A stretch of 36,625 nt of DNA from Candidatus Thiomargarita nelsonii (GCA_000785145.2 JSZA02000059.1:1-36625); one strand, 5' to 3'; shown: positions 15,081 to 22,996, counted from the first letter of the stretch. Program-made: numbers and translations. Notes: generated by a model from the letters alone, not told the origin.

Positions 15081-15713
15081 ATGAGCATAAAAAATAGCAC
15101 GCTTGCCTTAGCCGGGATGTTTCAAAGTGCCGACTTAGTGCGGCAAATTGCTCGGCAAGGTTTGCTAGATACAGCCCCATTTGAAACCAGCCTTAAAAGT
15201 TTGTTAAAAATGGATGCCAATTCAGTTGAAGAAGTTTATGGTGGACTTTCCGATATAAAAATGGGTTTACAGGTTTTAAGTGGACAATTTGGCTCAGGAA
15301 CGGCACGAAATATGGAAGTGATGCACTATGTGCTTGGCATGGTCCATTTGGAACATCTGTTGATGAAACACAAAGAAATGTTGACAAACATAAGTGCCGC
15401 TATTGAAACCGCCCAAGCACAAACAGAAATGTTTGGAATCTCTCATCCCAATGTGATTAGCTATTTAGCCAATTTGTACACCCAAAATTTAAGCACATTT
15501 GATTTTCGTATCAAAGTTAATGGCGAGCGACGTTTTTTAGATAATCAAAATAATGCAGATAAAATCCGTGCGTTATTATTGGCAGGCGTCCGCTCAGCGG
15601 TGTTGTGGCGACAAAAAGGTGGAAAGCGTCTGCAATTTATTTTTTCGCGTGGCAAAATTGTACGCACTGCAAAACAGTTTTTAGAACAAATTAAACAGCC
15701 TTCGGAGCAATGA
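15081..15713 (+). CDS. hflD: HflD (DUF489) protein
   Basis: The product is 210 aa and all helical. It starts with the family pattern STLALAGMFQSADLVRQIA (residues about 6-24), then YGGLSDIKMGLQVLSGQF near 54-71, the central NMEVMHYVLGMVHLEHLL and the C-terminal RALLLAGVRSAVLWRQKGGKR. HflD is a membrane-associated protein known in E. coli for affecting lambda lysogenisation through CII; its housekeeping role is unclear. It usually sits directly after mnmA. Here mnmA is on the opposite strand about 3 kb away, next to nudJ, so the gene order has been broken. Confidence 0.92.
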   Translation: MSIKNSTLALAGMFQSADLVRQIARQGLLDTAPFETSLKSLLKMDANSVEEVYGGLSDIKMGLQVLSGQFGSGTARNMEVMHYVLGMVHLEHLLMKHKEMLTNISAAIETAQAQTEMFGISHPNVISYLANLYTQNLSTFDFRIKVNGERRFLDNQNNADKIRALLLAGVRSAVLWRQKGGKRLQFIFSRGKIVRTAKQFLEQIKQPSEQ

Positions 15714-15737
15714 TTTTTCTCGTTCCCAGGCACTGCG

Positions 15738-15876
15738 CACTCTCTTATACATAAATATTTAAGTATTTGAAATAAATGTATATTTGTAGGGTGCGTCCTA
15801 CGCACCCTGACGCTCAATGCGGTGCGTAGGACGCACCCTACAAAACATCGTAAATGGACTTGTGTATAACGATAAG
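15738..15876 (-). mobile_element. 139-bp MITE-like element, copy 2 (inverted)
   Basis: It has the same length and internal palindrome as 11354-11492, in opposite orientation. It is flanked by a perfect 9-bp direct repeat GGCACTGCG (15729-15737 and 15877-15885), consistent with a target-site duplication inside a GGGAACGAG-type REP. One terminal repeat is degraded. Confidence 0.8.
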
Positions 15877-15901
15877 GGCACTGCGTGGGAACAAGAAATG
15901 T

Positions 15902-16525
15902 CTATTTTTGACTCAACCCTTCACATTCTATAGCGCGTGCGAGTGCCGAACGCGACAACATACGTTTAGCATAAGCATTAAGCGATTCATGTTCGATAGA
16001 CACATTAATCGCGGTTGCAAATTTCAGCGTTTGTGCCACAAGAATATCAGCCACGCTAAAATGCCCGCCAACTATAAATTCATTATCACCAAGCCCAATA
16101 TTGAGTACTTTGGCAACTTCTGAAAACTCCCATAAAGCGGTATCAATAATATCGGAAACACGCCATTTTTTAGGCAAAATAAATTGATGCTTAAAGATTG
16201 TCCATAATGGTTGCTCAAGCTCAGTCATCACAAAAAAGCACCATTTATCATAAAGTGCGCGTTCCGCCGTTCTCGGTTTTGGCACTAAACCGGCATCAGG
16301 ATATTTATCAGCAAGATAAGTACAAATGGCCGCTGATTCTGAGAGTACCAACTCGCCATCAACTAGCGTTGGCACCTTAGCACCTGGATTGAGTTCGAGA
16401 TAGGATGAGCGACGCGCCTCTCTTAATGGACTTGTTTTCACATACTCATATTCAACCCCTATTTCTTCCATTGTCCAAACAACTCGGGTTGATCGTGTTT
16501 TGGGATACCCATATAGCTTTATCAT
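15902..16525 (-). CDS. Glutathione S-transferase family protein
   Basis: The product is 207 aa. The N-terminal thioredoxin-like domain (MIKLYGYPKTRSTRVVWTMEE) carries a Ser/Arg active-site region at about 10-14, cis-Pro (AKVPTL, about 51) and the glutathione-binding LSESAAIC (about 62-69). The C-terminal helical domain (85-205) contains the N-capping motif region FSVADILVAQTL. GSTs conjugate or reduce with glutathione in the cytoplasm; the substrate cannot be predicted. A plain ribosome site (AGGA) precedes the ATG. The end is near MITE copy 2. Confidence 0.88.
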   Translation of the reverse strand: MIKLYGYPKTRSTRVVWTMEEIGVEYEYVKTSPLREARRSSYLELNPGAKVPTLVDGELVLSESAAICTYLADKYPDAGLVPKPRTAERALYDKWCFFVMTELEQPLWTIFKHQFILPKKWRVSDIIDTALWEFSEVAKVLNIGLGDNEFIVGGHFSVADILVAQTLKFATAINVSIEHESLNAYAKRMLSRSALARAIECEGLSQK

Positions 16526-16544
16526 AATAAATCCTATTTATATT

Positions 16545-16570
16545 TAGGAGTCCAAGATTTATCTTGGACG
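16545..16570 (+). repeat. GGAG hairpin repeat, copy e
   Basis: GGAG followed by TCCAAGATTTATCTTGGA. It ends 2 nt from the stop of the AlbA_2 gene. With copy f at the other end it brackets that gene in inverted orientation. Confidence 0.85.
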
Positions 16571-16571
16571 T

Positions 16572-17705
16572 TCACAAATAAAATTTAAGTTTAAACAAAA
16601 CCCCAATTTCCTCAAACGCCACTTTATCCCCCATCGCCTTGATAATCATCGGAATACCACGCCCTAGCCCATCAAAATAGCGCATATTGTCTAAGTATTT
16701 AACCAAAAACATATTACGTGGCGCGGAATTACCGTAACGAATTTTATCCAAAGTCAGCGTATTGGGTAAATTACCTGGCGAAGTCATTTCTAAGCGATCC
16801 TGAAAAAGATAAACCGTTATCTTGCGCTGGCTGATCGAATAATCCCGATGCGCTACCGCGTTGACTATAGCTTCGCGGACAACTTTGTGGGGGATTAAGA
16901 TATTTTCTTTGCGTTGATTGCCTTCAATGCTGGAAGAAACGGGTAAAAACAATTGTACTAAACTAACCGTTTTGTCGATGAGTTCAGGTAAAGTGCCAGT
17001 AATTTCTTTTTTATCAATTAATTCAGCCGTTATATCCGTGCCTTTAAATACAGCAAAAGTAATGGCAGCTTGTGGAAGACGACGTTGTGGTTGTTTGCCA
17101 AATAACAGTAAACCACCTACCGTCGTGACGGTTTGCCCTTCATGTTGGGTGAAAATATCGGCATTGTGCAAGATATTTTCCTGTTCTGTGGATTCCAAAT
17201 CAGCAAAGGGGATGTCGTAATAGGTTTGGTAATAGTCGCCGATGCTATTTAAATCTAAATCTTTTAGGCTAGTATTTGCTATTGGAGCGATGTCAAAATG
17301 CACGCTAAGTTCTTCCTTAGTGGCAGTGCGATTAGTGGAACCAGCACGTATCCAATATTTGCCATCTATGGTTTGGTAAGGTTTGTCTACGCCTTTGGGA
17401 ATTTTAACGGCAAATACCGTTTTGCCTTGCATTTCGATAGCGGAGGTTTGTAGATTCAGAGCGGGGATGATATTGTGGCGGGTAATATTAACCAACCATT
17501 CTTCCATATTAGGTTTGGAAACGCCACTGATTGTACCATCATCTTCTACACCAATTAATAAAATACCCCCTTGGTAATTAGCAAATGCCGTGATTTCTCT
17601 GGCAACCGCTTCCGATTTGAATTCCACTTGGGAATTTTCGCCTTGGCTTATGAGTTGTTGTAAGGTATTTGGGGTTATTTGCATCTTAGTCTTTAGTTTG
17701 GACAT
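16572..17705 (-). CDS. AlbA_2/Schlafen-type DNA-binding ATPase, paralogue 1
   Basis: The product is 377 aa. The N-terminal AlbA_2 (AAA_4-like) domain shows VEFKSEAVAREITAFANYQG and ILLIGVEDDGTISGV (residues about 27-60), then the GVDKPYQT and YWIRAGSTNR strands. The C-terminal half has the HATPase_c_4-like pattern VVREAIVNAVAHRDYS (about 275-290), RLEMTSPGNLPNTL and GLGRGIPMI. Members are annotated as putative transcriptional regulators or nucleic-acid-binding ATPases; their role is unknown. The first ATG lies inside the flanking hairpin, and ATG 17684 (MQITPN) may be the true start. A paralogue is at 25916-27061. Confidence 0.85.
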   Translation of the reverse strand: MSKLKTKMQITPNTLQQLISQGENSQVEFKSEAVAREITAFANYQGGILLIGVEDDGTISGVSKPNMEEWLVNITRHNIIPALNLQTSAIEMQGKTVFAVKIPKGVDKPYQTIDGKYWIRAGSTNRTATKEELSVHFDIAPIANTSLKDLDLNSIGDYYQTYYDIPFADLESTEQENILHNADIFTQHEGQTVTTVGGLLLFGKQPQRRLPQAAITFAVFKGTDITAELIDKKEITGTLPELIDKTVSLVQLFLPVSSSIEGNQRKENILIPHKVVREAIVNAVAHRDYSISQRKITVYLFQDRLEMTSPGNLPNTLTLDKIRYGNSAPRNMFLVKYLDNMRYFDGLGRGIPMIIKAMGDKVAFEEIGVLFKLKFYL

Positions 17706-17727
17706 CCAAGATAAATCTTGGACTCCT
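17701..17727 (-). repeat. GGAG hairpin repeat, copy f
   Basis: On the minus strand this reads TAGGAG then TCCAAGATTTATCTTGGA. Its TAG is the stop codon of the mnmA 3'-end duplicate, and its other side abuts the AlbA_2 start. Confidence 0.85.
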
Positions 17728-17790
17728 ATTTCGTCGTTTCAATGATAGCCCCCCCCAAACATTCATCATCTTGATAAAACAAGATGGGTG
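17726..17790 (-). pseudogene. Duplicate of the mnmA 3' end
   Basis: The minus strand encodes ILFYQDDECLGGAIIETTK and a TAG stop. The C-terminus of the intact mnmA is IVFYQDDECLGGGIIERTL. A 33-bp core (17749-17781, a C-run followed by AAACATTCATCATCTTGATA and five more bases) is identical to mnmA at 18803-18835. Both copies are in the same orientation, so they bracket the Panacea toxin-antitoxin pair as direct repeats. This looks like an attachment-site-style duplication rather than a gene. Confidence 0.8.
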
Positions 17791-17792
17791 AT

Positions 17793-18116
17793 TCATTGAC
17801 TTAGTTGGCTCAGTATCATCTTTTTATGCCGTAAATTAAAAAGTTCGCTTTCTGATACTGGACAAATCTCTCTACAATCCACATACGAGTCTTTTTTAAG
17901 CGGTTTTTTGAAGGCATGTTGATCACGTTTGATTAAGACTTCACAAACTTGCAAATTTTGTCGGATGATATAATCATTCATTTCAGAATTAATGAGAAAG
18001 CCAAAAAATTTAGGAGGCTCTACATAAACAATCACCACATATTTTTCTAGTGGTAAAGTACAATGGCATTTAAAGTAATAGACTTGCCAAATTTGAATTG
18101 GTGTTTGAGTGTTCAT
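17793..18116 (-). CDS. Putative toxin of a Panacea toxin-antitoxin pair
   Basis: The product is 107 aa from ATG 18116; a TTG at 18119 is adjacent. It begins 3 nt after the antitoxin stop. It has a beta-rich N-terminal part (YYFKCHCTLPLEKYVVIVYV), then FFGFLINSEMNDYI, QHAFKKPLKKDSYVDCREIC and a helical tail. The strand-loop order and the DSYVDC segment resemble small PemK/MazF-like SH3-barrel toxins that accompany Panacea antitoxins, but this is recall rather than alignment. If correct it acts in the cytoplasm, possibly on RNA. The toxin-second order and tight spacing support a TA operon. Confidence 0.55.
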   Translation of the reverse strand: MNTQTPIQIWQVYYFKCHCTLPLEKYVVIVYVEPPKFFGFLINSEMNDYIIRQNLQVCEVLIKRDQHAFKKPLKKDSYVDCREICPVSESELFNLRHKKMILSQLSQ

Positions 18117-18119
18117 CAA

Positions 18120-18647
18120 TTAATCAGGAAAAGGATTTTTCAAATGCTCAAGCAACTGCTTAGAATTAGCAAAAGTTAAAATGATTTGCTCAAGTTCTAC
18201 ACAATCATTTTCATCCGCAGAATGCCACGCGGTATCATGGCTTAATTCCGTCAGATCAGGAAATGATAAGGCACCGTATTCTTTGATAGCTTTATCCAGA
18301 CATTCTAAATCTGAATCACTAAAATAATCACAATCCGCTTTTCTGAGGGACTTTACAATATATTTGTTTTGCACACAAAATGCGCTTTTGGCTCGCTCTA
18401 AACATGAGGTTTTACCATCACCACGTACCGATTTTAAAATTTCATAAGTACCTATAGGTACAGGCCCATGTTTCATGGCAACATAACTGTCACCACAAAT
18501 GAATCGCCCATATTGTTCCAAATGTGCTTTATCGGCAAAGTACATCACCTTTGATATACGATGAAAAGTCGGCTCATTCACGTTTTGCACAATATACAAA
18601 ATAGCTTCTATGGCTTGTTCTTCGTCAAAGATAAAGGGGTATTTCAT
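18120..18647 (-). CDS. Panacea (SocA/DUF4065) domain antitoxin
   Basis: The product is 175 aa. The Panacea fold shows as AIEAILYIVQNVNEPTFHRISKVMYFADKAHLEQYGR (read in pieces, residues about 12-48), the invariant-like DSYVAMKHGPVPIGTYE (about 53-69), and the helix ending ELSHDTAWHSA (about 135-145). Panacea domains neutralise many unrelated toxins encoded next to them. GAGG lies 5 nt before ATG 18647. A hairpin terminator separates it from mnmA upstream, so it should have its own promoter. The pair lies between two copies of the mnmA 3' end. Confidence 0.85.
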   Translation of the reverse strand: MKYPFIFDEEQAIEAILYIVQNVNEPTFHRISKVMYFADKAHLEQYGRFICGDSYVAMKHGPVPIGTYEILKSVRGDGKTSCLERAKSAFCVQNKYIVKSLRKADCDYFSDSDLECLDKAIKEYGALSFPDLTELSHDTAWHSADENDCVELEQIILTFANSKQLLEHLKNPFPD

Positions 18648-18714
18648 AATAACCTCACTCTTTTAATCTATACCTGCCTTGGCATTTTATCAAACCATTC
18701 AATTTAAAAAACCT

Positions 18715-18747
18715 AAAAATCCTATTTCTTCAAGAAATAGGATTTTT
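18715..18747. terminator. Hairpin terminator after mnmA
   Basis: AAAAATCCTATTTCTT pairs with AAGAAATAGGATTTTT, about 33 nt past the mnmA stop. It shares the AAATCCTATTT stem with the terminator at 10985-11019. Confidence 0.75.
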
Positions 18748-18779
18748 GGCTTGCCATTTTTTTTGACAATTTAGGAGCA

Positions 18780-19856
18780 CTATAACGTCCTCTCAATAAT
18801 CCCCCCCCCCAAACATTCATCATCTTGATAAAACACAATAGATTGTCCAGGCGTGACTGCATGTTGCGGTTGACTAAAACGAACTTGACAATTTTCTCCC
18901 TCTAAAGCAGTAATCACACAAGCCTGACTTGACTGACGATACCGAGTTTTTGCGCTGCACTCAAAAGGAATTGGCGGCGCAATCCCACTTATCCAATGTA
19001 TTTGTTGTGCCTTTAAGCCGCGACTAAATAATAAGGGGTGATTATGTCCTTGTCCCACAATCAAACGATTGTTTGGAATATCTTTTGCCACCACATACCA
19101 AGCTTGTCCACTGCCACCGGCTTGTCCGCCAATTTTTAAACCTTTACGCTGTCCCAGCGTGTAATACATCAAACCATCATGTTCCCCTAAAATATGTCCA
19201 TCGGGCGTTTCAATGCTGCCAGGTTGTGCCGGCAAAAAGCGCGATAGAAATGCTTTAAAAGGGCGCTCGCCAATAAAACAGATGCCAGTACTATCCTTTT
19301 TCGCTTGAGTTGCCAAACCTGCCTGCGCTGCCATTTCGCGCACCGTTGATTTTTGCAAATCGCCGATAGGAAAATAACTATATGCCAATTGCGATTGCCC
19401 TAGCATATATAAAAAATAGCTTTGATCCTTGTTAGGATCAACGCCTTTTAACAGATGATAATGTCCGTTTTTTTTATTAAGGCGTACATAATGCCCCGTC
19501 GCAATCGCCTCGCCGCCTAAACGCAGCGCATGTTCCAGAAAAACTTTAAATTTAATTTCGCGGTTACACAAAACATCTGGATTGGGCGTGCGCCCAGCTT
19601 GGTATTCTTGCAGACAATGGGCAAAGACATTCTCCCAATATTCAGTCGCAAAATTGACGGTATCTAATGGGATATCTAAAGAATCACAGACGGCTTGAGC
19701 ATCGCGCAAATCCTCAGCAGCACTGCAATAATTTTCATTATCATCCTCTTCCCAGTTTTTCATAAACAAGCCATGTACTTCATAGCCTTGTTTTTTAAGG
19801 CATAAAGCCGCGACGGAGGAGTCCACGCCGCCGGACATGCCAACATAAATTCGCAT
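18780..19856 (-). CDS. mnmA: tRNA-specific 2-thiouridylase MnmA
   Basis: MnmA thiolates U34 of tRNA-Lys, tRNA-Glu and tRNA-Gln using ATP and persulfide sulfur. At 358 aa it is of normal length. The PP-loop GMSGGVDSSVAAL is at residues about 6-18, the first catalytic Cys is in NPDVLCNREIKF (about 90-101) and the second is in GICFIGERPF (about 190-199). The C-terminal beta-barrel ends FYQDDECLGGGIIERTL. It follows nudJ, the gamma order nudJ-mnmA, but hflD is displaced. The last 20 codons are duplicated at 17726-17790, suggesting that this 3' end is an integration site and that the present C-terminus may have come from the incoming DNA. Confidence 0.97.
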   Translation of the reverse strand: MRIYVGMSGGVDSSVAALCLKKQGYEVHGLFMKNWEEDDNENYCSAAEDLRDAQAVCDSLDIPLDTVNFATEYWENVFAHCLQEYQAGRTPNPDVLCNREIKFKVFLEHALRLGGEAIATGHYVRLNKKNGHYHLLKGVDPNKDQSYFLYMLGQSQLAYSYFPIGDLQKSTVREMAAQAGLATQAKKDSTGICFIGERPFKAFLSRFLPAQPGSIETPDGHILGEHDGLMYYTLGQRKGLKIGGQAGGSGQAWYVVAKDIPNNRLIVGQGHNHPLLFSRGLKAQQIHWISGIAPPIPFECSAKTRYRQSSQACVITALEGENCQVRFSQPQHAVTPGQSIVFYQDDECLGGGIIERTL

Positions 19857-19892
19857 GAATTTACCTTAAAAAAAGTTCATCAATTTTTTTTG

Positions 19893-19976
19893 TTGGAGTA
19901 CAAAGCTTTAGCTTTGTACTGTCTGACAAAGCTAAAGCTTTGTACTCCAAGGAGTCCAAGATTTATCTTGGACGTC
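19893..19976. repeat. GGAGTACAAAGC double hairpin plus GGAG hairpin copy g
   Basis: Two TACAAAGCTTTAGCTTTGTA-type palindromes face each other across a short TCTG spacer (19893-19950). They are followed by the standard GGAG-TCCAAGA hairpin (19949-19976). The first type recurs at 28385-28442 and in part at 32348-32380. Confidence 0.85.
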
Positions 19977-20417
19977 TCAATATTCTGTAATTAACGACAA
20001 CGGATAACGTATCCCCCCCAGATAATCATCTATGCCGCGCAATACCATCGGGCTGCGTAAATTACGCAAATTAGCTACTTCGTCTCGTGTCAACCACACA
20101 GTACGCAATATGCCTGTATCTAAAGCCCGATCTGGTATATGACTATGATGTTTGCCACAATAACAGACCCGCAAATAAGTTGTTTGGTTTGTGGGGCTAG
20201 TGTATTGATAAATACCAACAATGGCTTGTGGCTCAAAATGCCATGCTGACTCTTCTAAAGTTTCACGAGCAACCGCATCAATCAGCGTTTCGCCTTCATC
20301 CCAATGTCCAGCGGGTTGATTAAAAACAGTTGCCCCGTCTGAGTTTTCTTCAATTAATAAAAAGCGTTGCTCAGATTCAATGATAGCAGCAACGGTGACG
20401 TGAGGTGTCCAGTCCAT
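19977..20417 (-). CDS. nudJ: NudJ-type Nudix hydrolase
   Basis: The product is 146 aa. The Nudix box GHWDEGETLIDAVARETLEE followed by SA is at residues about 37-58 (G-x5-E-x7-R-E-x2-E-E), with Ala where many members have Gly. The N-terminus WTPHVTVAAII and the C-terminal VWLTRDEVANL and SPMVLRGIDDYLGG match NudJ (YmfB), which dephosphorylates nucleoside di- and triphosphates and the thiamin pyrimidine pyrophosphate. Adjacency to mnmA matches the enterobacterial nudJ-mnmA order. It diverges from ccoN across an AT-rich spacer. Confidence 0.9.
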   Translation of the reverse strand: MDWTPHVTVAAIIESEQRFLLIEENSDGATVFNQPAGHWDEGETLIDAVARETLEESAWHFEPQAIVGIYQYTSPTNQTTYLRVCYCGKHHSHIPDRALDTGILRTVWLTRDEVANLRNLRSPMVLRGIDDYLGGIRYPLSLITEY

Positions 20418-20734
20418 TTATCCATCTCTCCTCTAGGCTCAGGCAAAAAAAAATTTTTTTAATTTAATTATATAGTATTTTTGTCAAGCATTATAGTTAT
20501 ATCGTGCCTATTTTTATAAAAAAATAAAATAAAACAGAAGATTATATGAAAAACATAGCGATTGTATGTGAATCAAATAGTTAAAAATATAAGGCAAAAA
20601 AATATATATAATAACTTACTGTTATGTAAAAACTCTTGTTACACAATTGACTTACAAAAAACAATTGAATGTTATTTATAAGATAATAGTATGCTAAAAT
20701 TTCGACGTGAATTTTAAGCAGGAGAAATAAACGC
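20418..20734 (+). promoter_or_regulatory. AT-rich divergent control region before ccoN
   Basis: 317 nt without a gene, strongly AT-rich. Two candidate promoters face ccoN: TTGACT (20647) with TGTTAT (20670) at a 17-nt spacer, and TTGAAT (20665) with TAGTAT (20687) at 16 nt. Two CAATTG words lie nearby. No clear TTGATN4ATCAA site for FNR was found, although cbb3 operons are commonly oxygen-regulated. AGGAG precedes the ccoN ATG by about 10 nt. Confidence 0.35.
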
Positions 20735-22186
20735 ATGGTAGAAACCGCATCTATAGCTGGTCAAGAAACCTATAACTACAAGGTCGTTAGGCAATTTGCC
20801 ATAATGACCATTGTATGGGGGGTTGTCGGTATGACAGTGGGCGTCTTTATCGCTGCCCAACTGGCTTGGCCTTGGCTTAACAATATGATTGATGTCCCTT
20901 ATTTTACTTTTGGTCGTTTACGACCTTTACACACTAACGCTGTTATTTTTGCCTTTGGCGGCTCGGCGTTATTTGCGACCTCTTATTATGTCGTGCAACG
21001 CACCTGTCATGTGCGCTTATTTTCGGACAAATTGGCCGGTTTTACCTTTTGGGGTTGGCAAACCGTCATTGTTTTAGCCGCGATCACTTTTCCGCTGGGC
21101 CTTACGACGACCAAAGAATATGCTGAGTTAGAATGGCCGATTGATCTGCTCATTGCAGTCGTCTGGATTACTTATGCCATTGTTTTCTTTGGAACTCTTG
21201 TCAAGCGAAGAGTCTCGCATATTTATGTGGCTAACTGGTTTTATGCCGCCTTTATCATCACCATTGCCATATTGCACATTTTCAATAACTTAGCAGTACC
21301 CGTGTCAATGTGGAAATCTTACTCCGCCTACGCTGGTGTGCAAGATGCGATGGTGCAATGGTGGTATGGTCACAATGCCGTGGGATTTTTCTTGACAGCC
21401 GGCTTTTTAGGCATGATGTACTATTTTGTACCTAAACAAGCAGAGCGCCCAGTCTATTCCTATCGCTTGTCGATTGTCCACTTTTGGGCACTGATTTTTA
21501 CCTATATTTGGGCAGGTCCACATCATTTACATTACACCGCCTTACCCGATTGGACCCAATCTTTAGGCATGGTCATGTCCCTCATTCTGCTGGCACCCTC
21601 TTGGGGCGGTATGATTAACGGGATAATGACACTATCGGGCGCGTGGGAAAAATTGCGTAGCGATCCCATTTTACGTTTCATGATTGTCTCGATTTCCTTC
21701 TATGGTATGTCCACATTTGAAGGCCCCATGATGGCGATTAGGACAGTCAATGCCCTATCACATTACACAGATTGGACGATTGGACATGTGCATTCGGGTG
21801 CTCTTGGCTGGGTGGCTATGATCACAATGGGCAGTCTGTACTATTTAATACCGCGTTTGTTTGGACGTACATTATATAGCATCAAACTCGTTGAGTGGCA
21901 TTTCTGGACATCGACGATTGGTGTCGTGCTCTATATTACCGCAATGTGGGTTTCCGGCATTATGCAAGGGCTGATGTGGCGTGCAGTCAATGCGGATGGT
22001 ACTTTGACTTATAGCTTTGTTGAATCAGTGCAAGCCATGCATCCTTACTATGTCACTCGTTGGTTCGGGGGCGTATTTTTCCTGATTGGTATGCTGATTA
22101 TGGCTTATAACATCTGGAAAACGGTCACGGGTCCTAAAGTTGGCGAAATTAATGATGCCATTGTTGCACCCGCTTTAGCGCACTAA
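20735..22186 (+). CDS. ccoN: Cytochrome cbb3 oxidase subunit I
   Basis: CcoN is the catalytic haem-copper subunit that reduces oxygen and pumps protons in the inner membrane. The product is 483 aa with about 12 membrane spans. Visible landmarks are the N-terminal RPLHTNAVIFAFGG (low-spin haem His), WWYGHNAVGFFLTAGFLGMMYY (Cu_B region with its cross-linked Tyr context), HYTALPDWTQSLGM and HYTDWTIGHVHSGALGWVAM (haem ligands). It is the first gene of ccoNOQP with 11 nt to ccoO, and the operon is well suited to microoxic respiration. Confidence 0.97.
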   Translation: MVETASIAGQETYNYKVVRQFAIMTIVWGVVGMTVGVFIAAQLAWPWLNNMIDVPYFTFGRLRPLHTNAVIFAFGGSALFATSYYVVQRTCHVRLFSDKLAGFTFWGWQTVIVLAAITFPLGLTTTKEYAELEWPIDLLIAVVWITYAIVFFGTLVKRRVSHIYVANWFYAAFIITIAILHIFNNLAVPVSMWKSYSAYAGVQDAMVQWWYGHNAVGFFLTAGFLGMMYYFVPKQAERPVYSYRLSIVHFWALIFTYIWAGPHHLHYTALPDWTQSLGMVMSLILLAPSWGGMINGIMTLSGAWEKLRSDPILRFMIVSISFYGMSTFEGPMMAIRTVNALSHYTDWTIGHVHSGALGWVAMITMGSLYYLIPRLFGRTLYSIKLVEWHFWTSTIGVVLYITAMWVSGIMQGLMWRAVNADGTLTYSFVESVQAMHPYYVTRWFGGVFFLIGMLIMAYNIWKTVTGPKVGEINDAIVAPALAH

Positions 22187-22197
22187 GGAGAGAACAA

Positions 22198-22815
22198 ATG
22201 GCTGATGCCCATCAAAAAGTTGAAAAAAATATTGGCTTAATGATCATTCTCATCACTGTGGTGGTGAGTATTGGCGGCTTAGTGCAAATCGTGCCGCTAT
22301 TTTTTATGAGCTCAATGACGGAGCCGGTAGACGGCTTAAAGCCTTATCCGGCGTTGCAATTGGCGGGGCGCGATATTTATGTCCGTGAATCTTGCATGGT
22401 GTGTCATTCTCAAATGATTCGCCCCTTTAGAGCCGAAACTGAACGCTATGGTCACTATTCCGTCGCCGGAGAATTTATTTATGATCGTCCCTTCCAATGG
22501 GGTTCGAAACGGACAGGTCCTGATTTACACCGTGTCGGTGGGCGTTATAGTGATGAATGGCACTATGTCCATTTGATGAATCCACGCGATGTGGTGCCAG
22601 AATCGGTGATGCCGGGCTATCCTTCATTGGCGGACAATGTGATTGATGGCGAAGAAGTTCAACACAAGATGCAGGTACTGAAAGATTGGTTGGGTCATCC
22701 TTACACTGATGAAGAAATTGCCAATGCACCTCAAGCGGTCGAAGGCAAAACGGAGATGGAAGCCCTCATCGCCTATCTGCAAAACTTAGGCACATTGATT
22801 AAAAACGTGAGGTAA
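22198..22815 (+). CDS. ccoO: Cytochrome cbb3 oxidase subunit II (monohaem cytochrome c)
   Basis: The product is 205 aa. It has one N-terminal membrane anchor (residues about 12-34) and a periplasmic haem-c domain with ESCMVCHSQMIRPFRAE (CxxCH at about 65-69), YDRPFQWGSKRTGPDLHRVGGRYSD and the distal Met region ESVMPGYPSL. It transfers electrons from CcoP to CcoN. GGAGAG lies before the ATG. One base separates its stop from the ccoQ start, so the two are coupled. Confidence 0.96.
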   Translation: MADAHQKVEKNIGLMIILITVVVSIGGLVQIVPLFFMSSMTEPVDGLKPYPALQLAGRDIYVRESCMVCHSQMIRPFRAETERYGHYSVAGEFIYDRPFQWGSKRTGPDLHRVGGRYSDEWHYVHLMNPRDVVPESVMPGYPSLADNVIDGEEVQHKMQVLKDWLGHPYTDEEIANAPQAVEGKTEMEALIAYLQNLGTLIKNVR

Positions 22816-22816
22816 C

Positions 22817-22996
22817 ATGGAGATCGTGGCAATTTTACAATCCGTTTGGACGATTGTGGTCATGGTCATCTTTTTAAGTGTTGTGGTGTGGGCGTATAGC
22901 CGCAAGCGCAAAGCTGAGTTTGATGAAGCGGCTCGCCTACCCCTAGATGACGATGATTCGGTCGAAGCAACAGTCAAGGAGAAGCATCATGTTTGA
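22817..22996 (+). CDS. ccoQ: Cbb3 oxidase accessory subunit CcoQ
   Basis: The product is 59 aa, from ATG 22817 to the TGA ending at 22996. A single membrane span (residues about 7-27, WTIVVMVIFLSVVVWAYS) is followed by a charged tail (RKRKAEFDEAARLPLDDDD) typical of CcoQ, which stabilises the cbb3 complex. Its stop overlaps the ccoP start by 8 nt, and its last codons contain the AAGGAG ribosome site for ccoP. Confidence 0.9.
   Translation: MEIVAILQSVWTIVVMVIFLSVVVWAYSRKRKAEFDEAARLPLDDDDSVEATVKEKHHV

Noticed and set aside
20418..20734. FNR/ANR site controlling ccoN
   Set aside because: Regulation by oxygen is expected, but no TTGATN4ATCAA-like match was found by eye.
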